Assembly (NCBI GenBank): GCA_900549885.1
Contig: URQA01000127.1
Coordinates: 1-7,137, forward strand
DNA: 7,137 bases
Origin: an uncultured Eubacteriales bacterium
Lineage (GTDB): Bacteria > Bacillota > Clostridia > Oscillospirales > Oscillospiraceae
Reading direction: 5' to 3'
The stretch's first letter is position 1. Each line of letters begins with the position of its first letter. Under the pieces are notes generated by a model. That model ran no database searches and had not been told where the DNA came from. It saw only the letters and a program-made list of their open reading frames with translations. Below, one piece after another: positions 1 through 6,193 of the stretch. Both the position numbers and the translations under genes were made by a program.

Positions 1-649
1 TGTTGCGGATGAACCGCCAGGTGAGACAGGTGAGCGCGAGGGCGCACAGCGGCCAAAGGAGCAGAAGTATCAACGCCGTCCCAAAGCTGCCCAGCAGGGC
101 GGACAGGTCTTGGGACAGGGCGACAAGGTCCCGCCAAGTGGGGGTGAGCACTTCCTGCCAGGCGGTGTTGAGCGCGGTGAGCTGGACGGCGATGGAGAAG
201 ACCGTCCCCAATAACTGGAGGTTGACGAAAAAGTTCATGGCCAGGTTGGCCCGGTGGAACCATTTGCTGTGGTAGGTGTAGTGCTTTTGCAGGTACACGC
301 CATAGGCCATGGCCCCCAGATAGAGCAGGTAGCACACCAGGGTGGGCACGAACAGGTCCAGCAGAAAGAACAGCACCCCGCCGCCGATGGCGAAGGCGAA
401 GGACAACCAGTTCTGCCAGTCCGCCCGGCCCAGGCTGCGCAGGGGCGGGGCCACCCCCAGCAGGTCATCCACCGTTACCCCCAGGGCGTGGGCCAGGGGG
501 CCCAGGGTGGCCACGTCGGGATAGCTGCCGCTCTCCCACCGGGAGACAGATTTGTTGGACACCCCCAGCAGGTCTGCCAGCTCCTGTTGGGTCAGGCCTC
601 GGGCCTTCCGGTATTGTTTCAGGCGTTCCCCAAATTCCAGTTCTGTCAT
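1..649 (-). CDS. XRE-family HTH regulator with C-terminal membrane domain (partial)
   Basis: The frame starts at ATG 649 and runs off the left edge, with 216 codons visible and no stop. Residues 5-65 form a typical Cro/C1 (XRE) helix-turn-helix: an FGERLKQYRK start, LTQQELADLLGVS at 19-31, then KSVSRWESG at 33-41. The remainder is hydrophobic, with about four likely membrane segments near residues 82-97, 101-120, 136-157 and 185-210. This is the common Firmicutes arrangement of a cytoplasmic DNA-binding head on a multi-span membrane tail, and such proteins usually regulate their own or adjacent genes. The start is fixed by AGGAGG at 657-662, seven bases upstream. A terminator at 775-810 separates it from pheT, so it is probably an independent unit. 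Ligand and targets cannot be read from the sequence. The C-terminus lies outside the window. Confidence 0.88.
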   Translation of the reverse strand, partial: MTELEFGERLKQYRKARGLTQQELADLLGVSNKSVSRWESGSYPDVATLGPLAHALGVTVDDLLGVAPPLRSLGRADWQNWLSFAFAIGGGVLFFLLDLFVPTLVCYLLYLGAMAYGVYLQKHYTYHSKWFHRANLAMNFFVNLQLLGTVFSIAVQLTALNTAWQEVLTPTWRDLVALSQDLSALLGSFGTALILLLLWPLCALALTCLTWRFIRN

Positions 650-674
650 AAGGGATCCTCCTTTGCCGTTTAAA

Positions 675-704
675 ATTGTCTCACGGTCCTGCGTTCTGAG
701 GCAA
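675..704 (-). promoter_or_regulatory. Weak candidate promoter for the XRE regulator
   Basis: On the minus strand TTGCCT (699-704) is followed after 18 bases by GACAAT (675-680), which matches 4 of 6 positions of the -10 consensus. It lies just upstream of the regulator's ribosome binding site. The match is mediocre and the 5' UTR would be short. I offer it only because the terminator at 775-810 implies that a promoter must lie in this gap. Confidence 0.3.
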
Positions 705-774
705 GCATACCAGGAATCTTGGGAAAACGCCACCCCGGAGGGCGGGAATTTTGTCTCGCACAGAGAGAAAAGGG

Positions 775-810
775 AAAAAGAAAGGCCCCGTCCATGGGAC
801 AGGACCTTTC
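775..810 (-). terminator. Intrinsic terminator after pheT
   Basis: Read on the minus strand, 810-797 pairs with 793-780 in a 14-bp stem containing two G-U wobbles, closed by a three-base loop. It is followed directly by TTTTT (779-775) and a further pyrimidine-rich tract. It begins about 30 bases after the pheT stop codon and should end the deaminase-GNAT-pheS-pheT transcript before the regulator gene. Confidence 0.92.
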
Positions 811-838
811 GGTGGCTGATTTGAGGCGGAGGGGCGGC

Positions 839-3535
839 TTACCGCAGCACGGCCCCCAACTCTTTCTCCAAAGTTTCCAAGATGGACTTCACGTCCTCGT
901 CCGCCTCCTCGCCGGTGAGAGAGCGGTCGTCTGCGCGCAGCACCAGGTTGAAGGCCACCGACTTCTTGCCCTCGGGGATGCCCTTGCCCTGGTAGATATC
1001 GAACAGGGTGACCTCCTTCAGAAGCCCCTTGGCGCCGTCCCGGATGGCCTGCTCCAGCGCACCCACGGTGACGTGGGCATCGCACACCACGGCGATGTCC
1101 CGGGTGACGGAGGGAAACTTGGGCAGGGGGACATACTCCGGGTCAGGGCCCTTGGCCAGCATCAGCTCGTCAAAGCTGAGCTCCGCGCAGTACAGCTCCC
1201 CGTCCACACCGTAGTTCCGGGCCGTCAGGGGGTGAATCTGCCCGAAGATGCCGAGGCAGTCGCTGCCGCTCCAAACAGTGGCGCACCGGCCGGGATGGTA
1301 GGAGGCGTCGGACGGCGCGCCGGAGGGCCCCTCGAAGTGGATATCTTTGGCCCGGATGTCCTTCAAAATGGCCTCAATGGCCCCCTTCATGGCAAAGAAG
1401 TCCATATCTTCCCCATAGGCGCCCAGGGTGAGCACCTTGGCCTCGTTGGCCAGGCCGTCCTCTCCGCCGGGCAGATAGATCCGGCCTACCTCATACAGCC
1501 GGGCGGACTTGTTGCGATAGTTCCAGTTCCGGGTCAGGATCTCCAGCATGGAGGGCAGGGTGGTGGTGCGCATGATGGAGGTGTCCTCTCCCAGAGGATT
1601 GAGAATCTTAAAGCTCTTCCGGGCGAAGTAGTTCTCCGGCCAGCGAATTTTGTCGTACTGGGTGGGGGAGATAAAGGAGTAGGTAATGATCTCGTCATAG
1701 CCGCAGGCCCGGCACAGCTCACCCAGCCGGTTTTCCAGCTGCTGGGCGGGGGAGTAGCCGCCCTGGGTGGTCTGGCCCCGCATAAGGGTGGTGGGAATGT
1801 TGTTGTAGCCATGGAACCGGGCCACTTCCTCGGCCAGATCGGCCATGCGCCGCACGTCGCCCCGCCAGGAGGGAACCGTGACCTGGCCATCCTCCACCTG
1901 GAAGCCCAGCTTGACCAGGATGGAGGCCATTTCCGTCTGGGGAATTTCGGTGCCCAGCAGGGCGTTGATCTTGTCCGGCTCCAGGGGGAGTACCGTGGGC
2001 TGAGGCACGAAGTTCAGAATGTCAATGACGCCATCCACCACCTCGCCGGCCCCCAGCAGTTCCACCAGTTCACAGGCACGGTTGACAGCGGGCAGAGTGT
2101 TCAGAGGATCCAACCCCTTTTCAAACTTGGCGGACGCCTCGGTGCGCATGCCTAGGGCCAGAGCGCCCTTGCGGATGCAGGTGCCGTCGAAGCAGGCGGA
2201 CTCAAACACCACGTCGGCGGTGTCGGCCACGATCTCGGAGTTCTCGCCGCCCATGATACCGGCCAGGCCTACCGCCCGGGTGTCGTCAGCGATGACCAGA
2301 TGGTTGGCGCTGAGCTTGCGCACCTGGCCGTCCAAGGTGGTCAGTTCCTCTCCTTCGGATGCCAGGCGGACGATGATTTTGCCGCCCTTCACGTAGCGGT
2401 AGTCGAAGGCATGCATGGGCTGGCCGTATTCCAGCATCACATAGTTGGTAATGTCCACGATGTTGTTGATGGGCCGTACCCCCATGGAGCGCAGCCGCTC
2501 CCGCATCCACTTGGGAGAAGGGGCGATCTTCACGTTGCGCACCATCCGGGCGGTGTACCGGGGCACCAGATCGGCTGCGGGGGTCTCCACGTCCAGCAGG
2601 TCGGGCAGTATGCCGGGACCGCCTCCTTTCACCACCGGATCGTGGAGGGCAAGGGGCTGATCAAAGGTGGCAGACACCTCCCGGGCCAGACCGATGACGG
2701 ACAGGCAATCGGGCCGGTTGGGGGTGATCTCGAACTCCACCACATGGTCGTCGGCGTTGATCACCGGCTTGATGTCGTCGCCGGGCTGGCAGTCCTCGTG
2801 GAGAATGAAGATGCCGTCGGGGATGCAGTGGGGGAACTCCGCCTGCTGGGCATGGAGGTCGTCCAGGGTGCAGATGGTGTCGGCCTTGGTGTTGTAGGCC
2901 ACCAGGTCCCCCTCGTGGAGATTGGCGCAGGAGGTGTCGGGGACGGCAGTGGCGCCGCCGATGTCCAGGCAGGTGTGGAAGAACCCGGCGGGCTGAGGGG
3001 CGCACTCCAGCACCCTGGCGCACACGACTGGTCCGAATACCTTGTCTCCCGGCTGGATGTCGGCGGGAATGGAGGGCTTTTCTGGATTCAGAGGCTTATA
3101 GTCGTTTAAAAGGGCGGCGGGGATGATGGCAGCGTAGGGGAAATCCCGCTCGTCCAGCCCCAGTTCGGAAAGGCCGCACAGCATGCCGTTGGATACCTCA
3201 CCTCGGAGCTTGCCCTTCTCGATCTTCACCCCGCCGGGCAGGGTAGACTTGTGCAGGGCCACAGGGACCAGGTCCCCCTCGTGGACGTTCCAGGCGCCGG
3301 TGACGATCTGCACCGGCTGGGCCTGGGCCACGTCTACCTGGCAGATCCACATGTGGTCGGAGTTGGGGTGGCGGACCATGGTCATCACCCGGCCCACCAC
3401 CACGTTGGAGATCTCAGCGCCCAGGTCGTGGGTCAGCTCCACCTTGGAGCCGGACAGGGTCATGGCCTCGGCAAAGTCTTTGTCGTTGGCGTCAACGCTG
3501 ACGAACTCGCTGAGCCATTTTCTGCTCAAATTCAT
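839..3535 (-). CDS. pheT: Phenylalanyl-tRNA synthetase beta subunit, with an extra N-terminal module
   Basis: This is the beta subunit of the cytoplasmic (alpha-beta)2 enzyme that charges tRNA-Phe. The beta chain carries the editing and tRNA-binding modules. Domains in order: N-terminal tRNA-binding OB-fold (about residues 39-135), B3/B4 editing region (about 325-510, with YTARMVRNVKIAPSPKWM and EYGQPMHAFD), B5 domain (about 515-590, ending near VPSWRGDVRRM), catalytic-like core, and C-terminal FDX-ACB anticodon-binding domain (806-898, beginning KFPSVTRDIAVV). The start is supported by AGGAGG at 3545-3550, nine bases upstream. The protein has 898 residues, whereas the B. subtilis protein that I recall has about 804. 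The excess lies at about 136-235, between the OB-fold and the EITPNRPDC motif, and it resembles a degenerate second copy of the OB-fold region. The frame is intact. It follows pheS after an unusually long 164-base spacer containing several hairpins. Confidence 0.97.
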   Translation of the reverse strand: MNLSRKWLSEFVSVDANDKDFAEAMTLSGSKVELTHDLGAEISNVVVGRVMTMVRHPNSDHMWICQVDVAQAQPVQIVTGAWNVHEGDLVPVALHKSTLPGGVKIEKGKLRGEVSNGMLCGLSELGLDERDFPYAAIIPAALLNDYKPLNPEKPSIPADIQPGDKVFGPVVCARVLECAPQPAGFFHTCLDIGGATAVPDTSCANLHEGDLVAYNTKADTICTLDDLHAQQAEFPHCIPDGIFILHEDCQPGDDIKPVINADDHVVEFEITPNRPDCLSVIGLAREVSATFDQPLALHDPVVKGGGPGILPDLLDVETPAADLVPRYTARMVRNVKIAPSPKWMRERLRSMGVRPINNIVDITNYVMLEYGQPMHAFDYRYVKGGKIIVRLASEGEELTTLDGQVRKLSANHLVIADDTRAVGLAGIMGGENSEIVADTADVVFESACFDGTCIRKGALALGMRTEASAKFEKGLDPLNTLPAVNRACELVELLGAGEVVDGVIDILNFVPQPTVLPLEPDKINALLGTEIPQTEMASILVKLGFQVEDGQVTVPSWRGDVRRMADLAEEVARFHGYNNIPTTLMRGQTTQGGYSPAQQLENRLGELCRACGYDEIITYSFISPTQYDKIRWPENYFARKSFKILNPLGEDTSIMRTTTLPSMLEILTRNWNYRNKSARLYEVGRIYLPGGEDGLANEAKVLTLGAYGEDMDFFAMKGAIEAILKDIRAKDIHFEGPSGAPSDASYHPGRCATVWSGSDCLGIFGQIHPLTARNYGVDGELYCAELSFDELMLAKGPDPEYVPLPKFPSVTRDIAVVCDAHVTVGALEQAIRDGAKGLLKEVTLFDIYQGKGIPEGKKSVAFNLVLRADDRSLTGEEADEDVKSILETLEKELGAVLR

Positions 3536-3544
3536 AGATAGAAT

Positions 3545-3688
3545 CCTCCTCTATTGCGGGGAAGCCCCACAGAGTTTCCGCTGAAAAGCGGAAAGAAATC
3601 AAAATTGGTCCGGAGAAGAACATGCGCCTTCACAGAACACAGTTGCCCATGGCCAAAAAGATCAGGGCTGCCTTCCCAGTGGGAAGGC
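3545..3688 (-). promoter_or_regulatory. Structured pheS-pheT intergenic spacer
   Basis: Three hairpins are visible on the transcribed minus strand. The first is an 8-bp perfect stem (3688-3681 with 3677-3670) with a three-base loop; five Ts follow, but only ten bases later (3659-3655). The second is an 8-bp perfect stem (3594-3587 with 3582-3575) with a TTTC loop. The third is a short stem, GGGG-CTT-CCCC (3568-3558), ending just ahead of the pheT ribosome binding site AGGAGG (3545-3550). They could act in RNA processing, partial attenuation or control of pheT translation. None is a canonical terminator, so the role is open. Confidence 0.5.
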
Positions 3689-3699
3689 GAGGGGGAAGG

Positions 3700-4725
3700 T
3701 TAAAACTGCTCCAGGAACCGCACGTCGTTTTCAAAGATCAGGCGCAGGTCGGCAATTTTGAACCGGCGCATGGCAGTGCGTTCCAGGCCAATGCCGAAGG
3801 CCCAGCCGGAGTAGACTTCCGGGTCGATGCCTGCCATCTCCAGTACCCGTGGGTGGATCATTCCCGCGCCCAGCAGCTCAATCCAGCCCTCTCCCTTGCA
3901 GGTGGGGCAGCCTGCGCCGCCGCACTTATGGCACTGCACGTCCATCTCGCAGGAGGGCTCGGTGAAGGGGAAGTGATGGGGGCGGAAGCGGGTCTTGGTG
4001 CCCTTGCCGTAGAGCTGCTCCACCACGGTGTTCAGGGTGCCCTTCAGGTCGGCCATGGTCACCCCTTTGTCGATGACCATGCCCTCCACCTGGTGGAACA
4101 TGGGGGAGTGGGTAGCGTCCACCTCGTCCTTGCGGTACACCCGGCCGGGGGCGATGATGCGGATAGGCAGGGGCATGGAGTCCATGGCCCGCACCTGCAT
4201 AGGGCTGGTCTGGGAGCGGAGCATCACCCGGCTGTCCTCGTCGAAGTAGAAGGTGTCCGACCAGTCCCGGCTGGGATGGCCCTCGTCGGCGTTGAGCCGG
4301 TCAAAATTCAGCTCAGCCAACTCGACCTCCGGGCCGTCCAGCACAGTGAAGCCCATGCCGATAAAGATGTCCTTGATCTCATCCAGTGCGATATACATGG
4401 GGTGGCGGTGGCCCAGGCGCACGGCCTTTCCAGGGATGGTCACATCCACCTTCTCATCGGCCAAACGGCGCTCTAGCGCCTGTTCTTCCAGCTGCTGGGA
4501 GCGGCGGTCCAGAGCATCCTCCAGCGCGGCGCGCACTTCGTTGGCCAGGGCGCCCATGGCGGGGCGTTCCTCCGGGGAGAGCTTGCCCATCTGCTTGAGC
4601 ACTGCGGTAAGTTCGCCCTTTTTCCCCAGGTATTTCACCCGCAGTGCGTCCAGAGCGGCGCTGTCCTGGGCCCCGTCAAGGGCAGCCAGGGCCTGGGCGC
4701 GTATGTTTGCTAACTGTTCTTTCAT
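3700..4725 (-). CDS. pheS: Phenylalanyl-tRNA synthetase alpha subunit
   Basis: This is the catalytic alpha subunit, which activates phenylalanine with ATP and transfers it to tRNA-Phe in the cytoplasm with PheT. The 341 residues match the usual bacterial length. Residues 1-90 form the N-terminal coiled-coil tRNA-binding arm. The class II core follows, with HRHP at 106-109, HPSRDWSDTFYF at 150-161, motif 2 around RVYRKDEVDATHSPMFHQVEG (195-215) and motif 3 GIGLERTAMRRF at 311-322. Ala309 in SGWAFG is the amino-acid pocket residue corresponding to E. coli Ala294. A C-x2-C-x4-C-x2-C cluster (Cys265, 268, 273, 276) resembles a small zinc knuckle. Such a cluster is common in Firmicutes PheS as far as I know. 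The start is supported by AGGAG at 4734-4738, eight bases upstream. It lies 83 bases after the GNAT gene and upstream of pheT, consistent with T-box control from about 5822-6058. Confidence 0.98.
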   Translation of the reverse strand: MKEQLANIRAQALAALDGAQDSAALDALRVKYLGKKGELTAVLKQMGKLSPEERPAMGALANEVRAALEDALDRRSQQLEEQALERRLADEKVDVTIPGKAVRLGHRHPMYIALDEIKDIFIGMGFTVLDGPEVELAELNFDRLNADEGHPSRDWSDTFYFDEDSRVMLRSQTSPMQVRAMDSMPLPIRIIAPGRVYRKDEVDATHSPMFHQVEGMVIDKGVTMADLKGTLNTVVEQLYGKGTKTRFRPHHFPFTEPSCEMDVQCHKCGGAGCPTCKGEGWIELLGAGMIHPRVLEMAGIDPEVYSGWAFGIGLERTAMRRFKIADLRLIFENDVRFLEQF

Positions 4726-4770
4726 ATGAACTTCTCCTTCTTGTTTTGGGAATAAATTTTATAGTTTGAA

Positions 4771-4782
4771 CATCAGGTGATG
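4771..4782. repeat. Short inverted repeat upstream of pheS
   Basis: CATCA and TGATG flank a two-base centre, forming a near-palindrome in the 83-base GNAT-pheS gap. The surrounding stretch 4741-4770 is clearly more AT-rich than the rest of the window, and TATAAA occurs on the minus strand at 4758-4763. There is no convincing -35 at 16-18 bases, so I do not call a promoter. The repeat could be an operator half-site pair or a chance occurrence. Confidence 0.3.
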
Positions 4783-4808
4783 CTGTGATATCTTCTATCC
4801 CATAACGC

Positions 4809-5276
4809 TTATCCTAGCCCTGCTCTGTCCAGCTCCAGCACATGCACCGTGACAGGAAACGCCTCGTTGCCCGGCATCCTGCCGGAGAGGTTTTTCCTCC
4901 GATGAAAACCGCAGCCCTCATAGAGAGCCAGAGCGGGGGCATTGCCGGAGAGCACCTCGATGGAAACCAGCCGCCCCATCTCGGTCAGAGCGTGTTCCAC
5001 CAGGGCCCGGCCCACCCCTCGGCGGGCCAAGGCGGGATCTACGTACAGCCAGGCCAGCTCGTCGTTTGTGAAGGCAGCGAACCCGGCGGCTTGGCCATCC
5101 AGCTCCGCTACCCGCAAAGTGTAGCTGAACAGCCCCTCCCGCTGGGCGGCGATCTCCAGGGGGAGAAAGGCGTTCGGCAGCCCGGCCAGAGCCAGTTCGG
5201 TTTGCCGGGCGGCGTCGTGGATGGCGCACAGCCGGGGCCAATCGGCGTCCCGGTAGGGACGGATGATGATAGACAT
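4809..5276 (-). CDS. GNAT-family N-acetyltransferase
   Basis: A 155-residue single-domain GNAT protein predicted to transfer an acetyl group from acetyl-CoA to an unidentified substrate. The N-terminus IIIRPYRDADWPRL is the usual GNAT opening. Motif A spans about residues 74-97 (LAWLYVDPALARRGVGRAL), with the acetyl-CoA pyrophosphate loop RRGVGRA at 85-91. Motif B is NAPALALYEGCGF at 112-124. The start at 5276 is supported by GGGAGG at 5283-5288, six bases upstream. It lies between the deaminase gene (80-base gap) and pheS (83-base gap), all on the minus strand, so it is probably co-transcribed and under the Phe T-box. The substrate cannot be predicted from sequence. It is not an obvious RimI, and nothing ties it mechanistically to tRNA-Phe charging apart from its position. 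Confidence 0.9.
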   Translation of the reverse strand: MSIIIRPYRDADWPRLCAIHDAARQTELALAGLPNAFLPLEIAAQREGLFSYTLRVAELDGQAAGFAAFTNDELAWLYVDPALARRGVGRALVEHALTEMGRLVSIEVLSGNAPALALYEGCGFHRRKNLSGRMPGNEAFPVTVHVLELDRAGLG

Positions 5277-5356
5277 GGAAAACCTCCCGTTGAGTTGAAG
5301 AACGGAGCGTAAAGAATGAATCTGACGAAAGACCTCCTATCGTCCTTTGTCCCTGG

Positions 5357-5758
5357 TCAGCTCTCCCCAACGTGGTATGACCAGGGCAGCAGTTCCCCGG
5401 CCGGAACTTTGCCCAGTGTGCCGCCCACGGCCAGGATCACCTGGCAGTCTGGAGCGTAGTCACAGAGAATCTGGCGGCAGTTGCCACAGGGCGGGATGAT
5501 CTCTTCTCCCTTCGGTCCACGGACGGCCACAATGGCTTCAAACGCCCGCTCTCCCTGGGTGATGGCGGCACCCAGAGCCACCTGCTCGGCACAGGCGCCG
5601 TGGATGGAGTAGACGTTGACGCCAGTGTACACCTCACCGTCGGCGCACCGCACTGCGGCGCCCACAGTGAAGTTGAAGTGGATGTGGTCGTAGTTGCGGA
5701 TAATGGCGGCCCGCGCCGCTGCGATCAGCGCATGATCCTGCGCGGTCAATGCCTGCAT
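5357..5758 (-). CDS. Cytidine / blasticidin-S deaminase-like zinc deaminase
   Basis: A 133-residue protein of the small cytidine deaminase fold, which removes the amino group from cytosine-type nucleosides using a zinc-bound water. The zinc and catalytic residues are present: Cys56-Ala-Glu58 in HGACAEQVALG, and Pro90-Cys91-x2-Cys94 in PPCGNCRQ. The segment YTGVNVY (44-50), followed closely by the CAE motif, and a C-terminal ELLP (122-125) resemble blasticidin-S deaminase as I remember it. B. subtilis Cdd, by contrast, carries a CNIENAAYS-type segment. It could therefore be a pyrimidine-salvage Cdd or a deaminase acting on another cytosine nucleoside. I prefer ATG 5758, because residues before it have no family counterpart, although the upstream GGAGG (5771-5775) is a rather long 12 bases away. 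An in-frame TTG at 5797 is the alternative. It is the first gene after the T-box leader. Confidence 0.88.
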   Translation of the reverse strand: MQALTAQDHALIAAARAAIIRNYDHIHFNFTVGAAVRCADGEVYTGVNVYSIHGACAEQVALGAAITQGERAFEAIVAVRGPKGEEIIPPCGNCRQILCDYAPDCQVILAVGGTLGKVPAGELLPWSYHVGES

Positions 5759-5821
5759 GATTGATGTACACCTCCGTGTTCCCTTGGCCGGATACAAGGG
5801 GGACAGTCCTCCCGCACCCGG

Positions 5822-5864
5822 AAAAAGAAAAAAGCCCTCCGTCCCCCAACTTGGGACGAAAGGC
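5822..5864 (-). terminator. T-box-regulated intrinsic terminator
   Basis: On the minus strand 5864-5853 pairs with 5845-5834 in a 12-bp stem with two G-U wobbles and a seven-base loop. Six Ts (5833-5828) and, after one C, five more Ts follow. The 5' arm contains the CGTCCC sequence that in T-box leaders also takes part in the alternative antiterminator. It lies about 65 bases before the deaminase start codon. Confidence 0.92.
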
Positions 5865-6058
5865 CAGCCTTCCGCGGTACCACCCGCATTCGCGTATCAC
5901 GCGCACTCAAGGCCCGGTAACGGCGGGCACGCCGTCCTGCTCTCACAGGCCGCTCCCGGGCGAACAAGGGACACACACCAAGGCGGCTCACAGCCGGCGA
6001 CCGCCTCTCTCTGGGGGTGCGTAAGCTCCCTATTTTCCCGTTCCTCACATTTGCGCTG
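5822..6058 (-). ncRNA. T-box riboswitch leader, predicted specific for tRNA-Phe
   Basis: The conserved T-box motif reads GGGTGGTACCGCGG on the minus strand (5885-5872). It is followed by the typical CTTTCGTCCC segment that begins the competing terminator. Upstream is a Stem I region with AGAGAG and GGCTGTGAGCC features (about 6010-5985). AGGGA/TCCCT and CGGG/CCCG helices bracket an internal loop whose 3' side reads TGTTCG (5966-5961). There TTC (5964-5962), followed by a purine, is the best specifier codon and encodes Phe. The TGGT bulge would pair with ACCA, fitting an A73 discriminator tRNA such as tRNA-Phe. Two small hairpins (about 5936-5920 and 5900-5888) occupy the Stem II/III region. 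Uncharged tRNA-Phe should stabilise the antiterminator and permit transcription of the deaminase, GNAT, pheS and pheT genes. The downstream pheST pair agrees with the specifier. Confidence 0.93.
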
Positions 6059-6064
6059 TCACCT

Positions 6065-6093
6065 TTTATAACACAAAAATAGTTGAAATGCAA
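6065..6093 (-). promoter_or_regulatory. Sigma-A-type promoter of the T-box / deaminase / pheST operon
   Basis: TTGCAT (6088-6093) and TATAAA (6065-6070) on the minus strand are separated by exactly 17 bases. This predicts a transcript start near 6057-6058, which is where Stem I of the T-box leader begins. Its -35 hexamer shares one base pair with the -35 hexamer of the divergent nnr promoter. Confidence 0.85.
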
Positions 6094-6111
6094 GGGGGAA
6101 GTGACTATAAT
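6083..6111 (+). promoter_or_regulatory. Sigma-A-type promoter of nnr
   Basis: TTGAAA (6083-6088) and a consensus TATAAT (6106-6111) are separated by 17 bases. This predicts a start near 6118 and a 5' UTR of about 100 bases before the nnr ATG. The promoter overlaps the oppositely directed T-box promoter. Confidence 0.85.
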
Positions 6112-6125
6112 TTAACTCAAATTGC

Positions 6126-6193
6126 TCCCAAAGGCAGAGCCTTTGACGTTTGCCGCTTTTCGCTGGTGCGAAAAGCAGGTTGGGAAAACTCCC
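6126..6193 (+). promoter_or_regulatory. Tandem hairpins in the nnr 5' leader
   Basis: Two perfect hairpins occur in the predicted nnr 5' UTR: a 7-bp stem with an AGA loop (6129-6145) and a 9-bp stem with a TGGT loop (6155-6176). The flanks can also pair: TCCC at 6126-6129 with GGGA at 6182-6185, or that GGGA with TCCC at 6190-6193. Neither stem is followed by a T tract, so they are not simple terminators. I match them to no known riboswitch class. They may be a regulatory leader, an mRNA-stabilising element or a dispersed intergenic palindrome. Confidence 0.5.

Noticed and set aside
719..2155. Long plus-strand open frame (478 codons) opposite pheT
   Set aside because: It is antisense to a fully supported pheT, has low-complexity Gly/His/Gln-rich composition and no recognisable domain. 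Long antisense frames are expected in GC-rich coding DNA.
2300..3109. Plus-strand open frame of 269 codons opposite pheT
   Set aside because: Same pattern: a composition artefact of the pheT codon structure, with no family resemblance.
3655..3688. Intrinsic terminator between pheS and pheT
   Set aside because: The hairpin is good, but the five-T run begins ten bases after the stem, so it does not fit a standard terminator. It is kept only as part of a structured spacer.
3622..4476. Plus-strand open frame of 284 codons opposite pheS
   Set aside because: It overlaps almost the whole of a certain pheS gene and its sequence matches no family.
4842..5312. Plus-strand open frame opposite the GNAT gene
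   Set aside because: It is antisense to a gene with clear GNAT motifs and shows no motif of its own.
5759..5797. N-terminal extension of the deaminase to TTG 5797
   Set aside because: The extra 13 residues have no family counterpart and would include the GGAGG at 5771-5775. ATG 5758 gives the normal family length.
5746..6093. Short open frames on both strands across the T-box leader
   Set aside because: The region is explained by T-box RNA structure and its promoter. The predicted peptides are Arg/Ser-rich with no domain.
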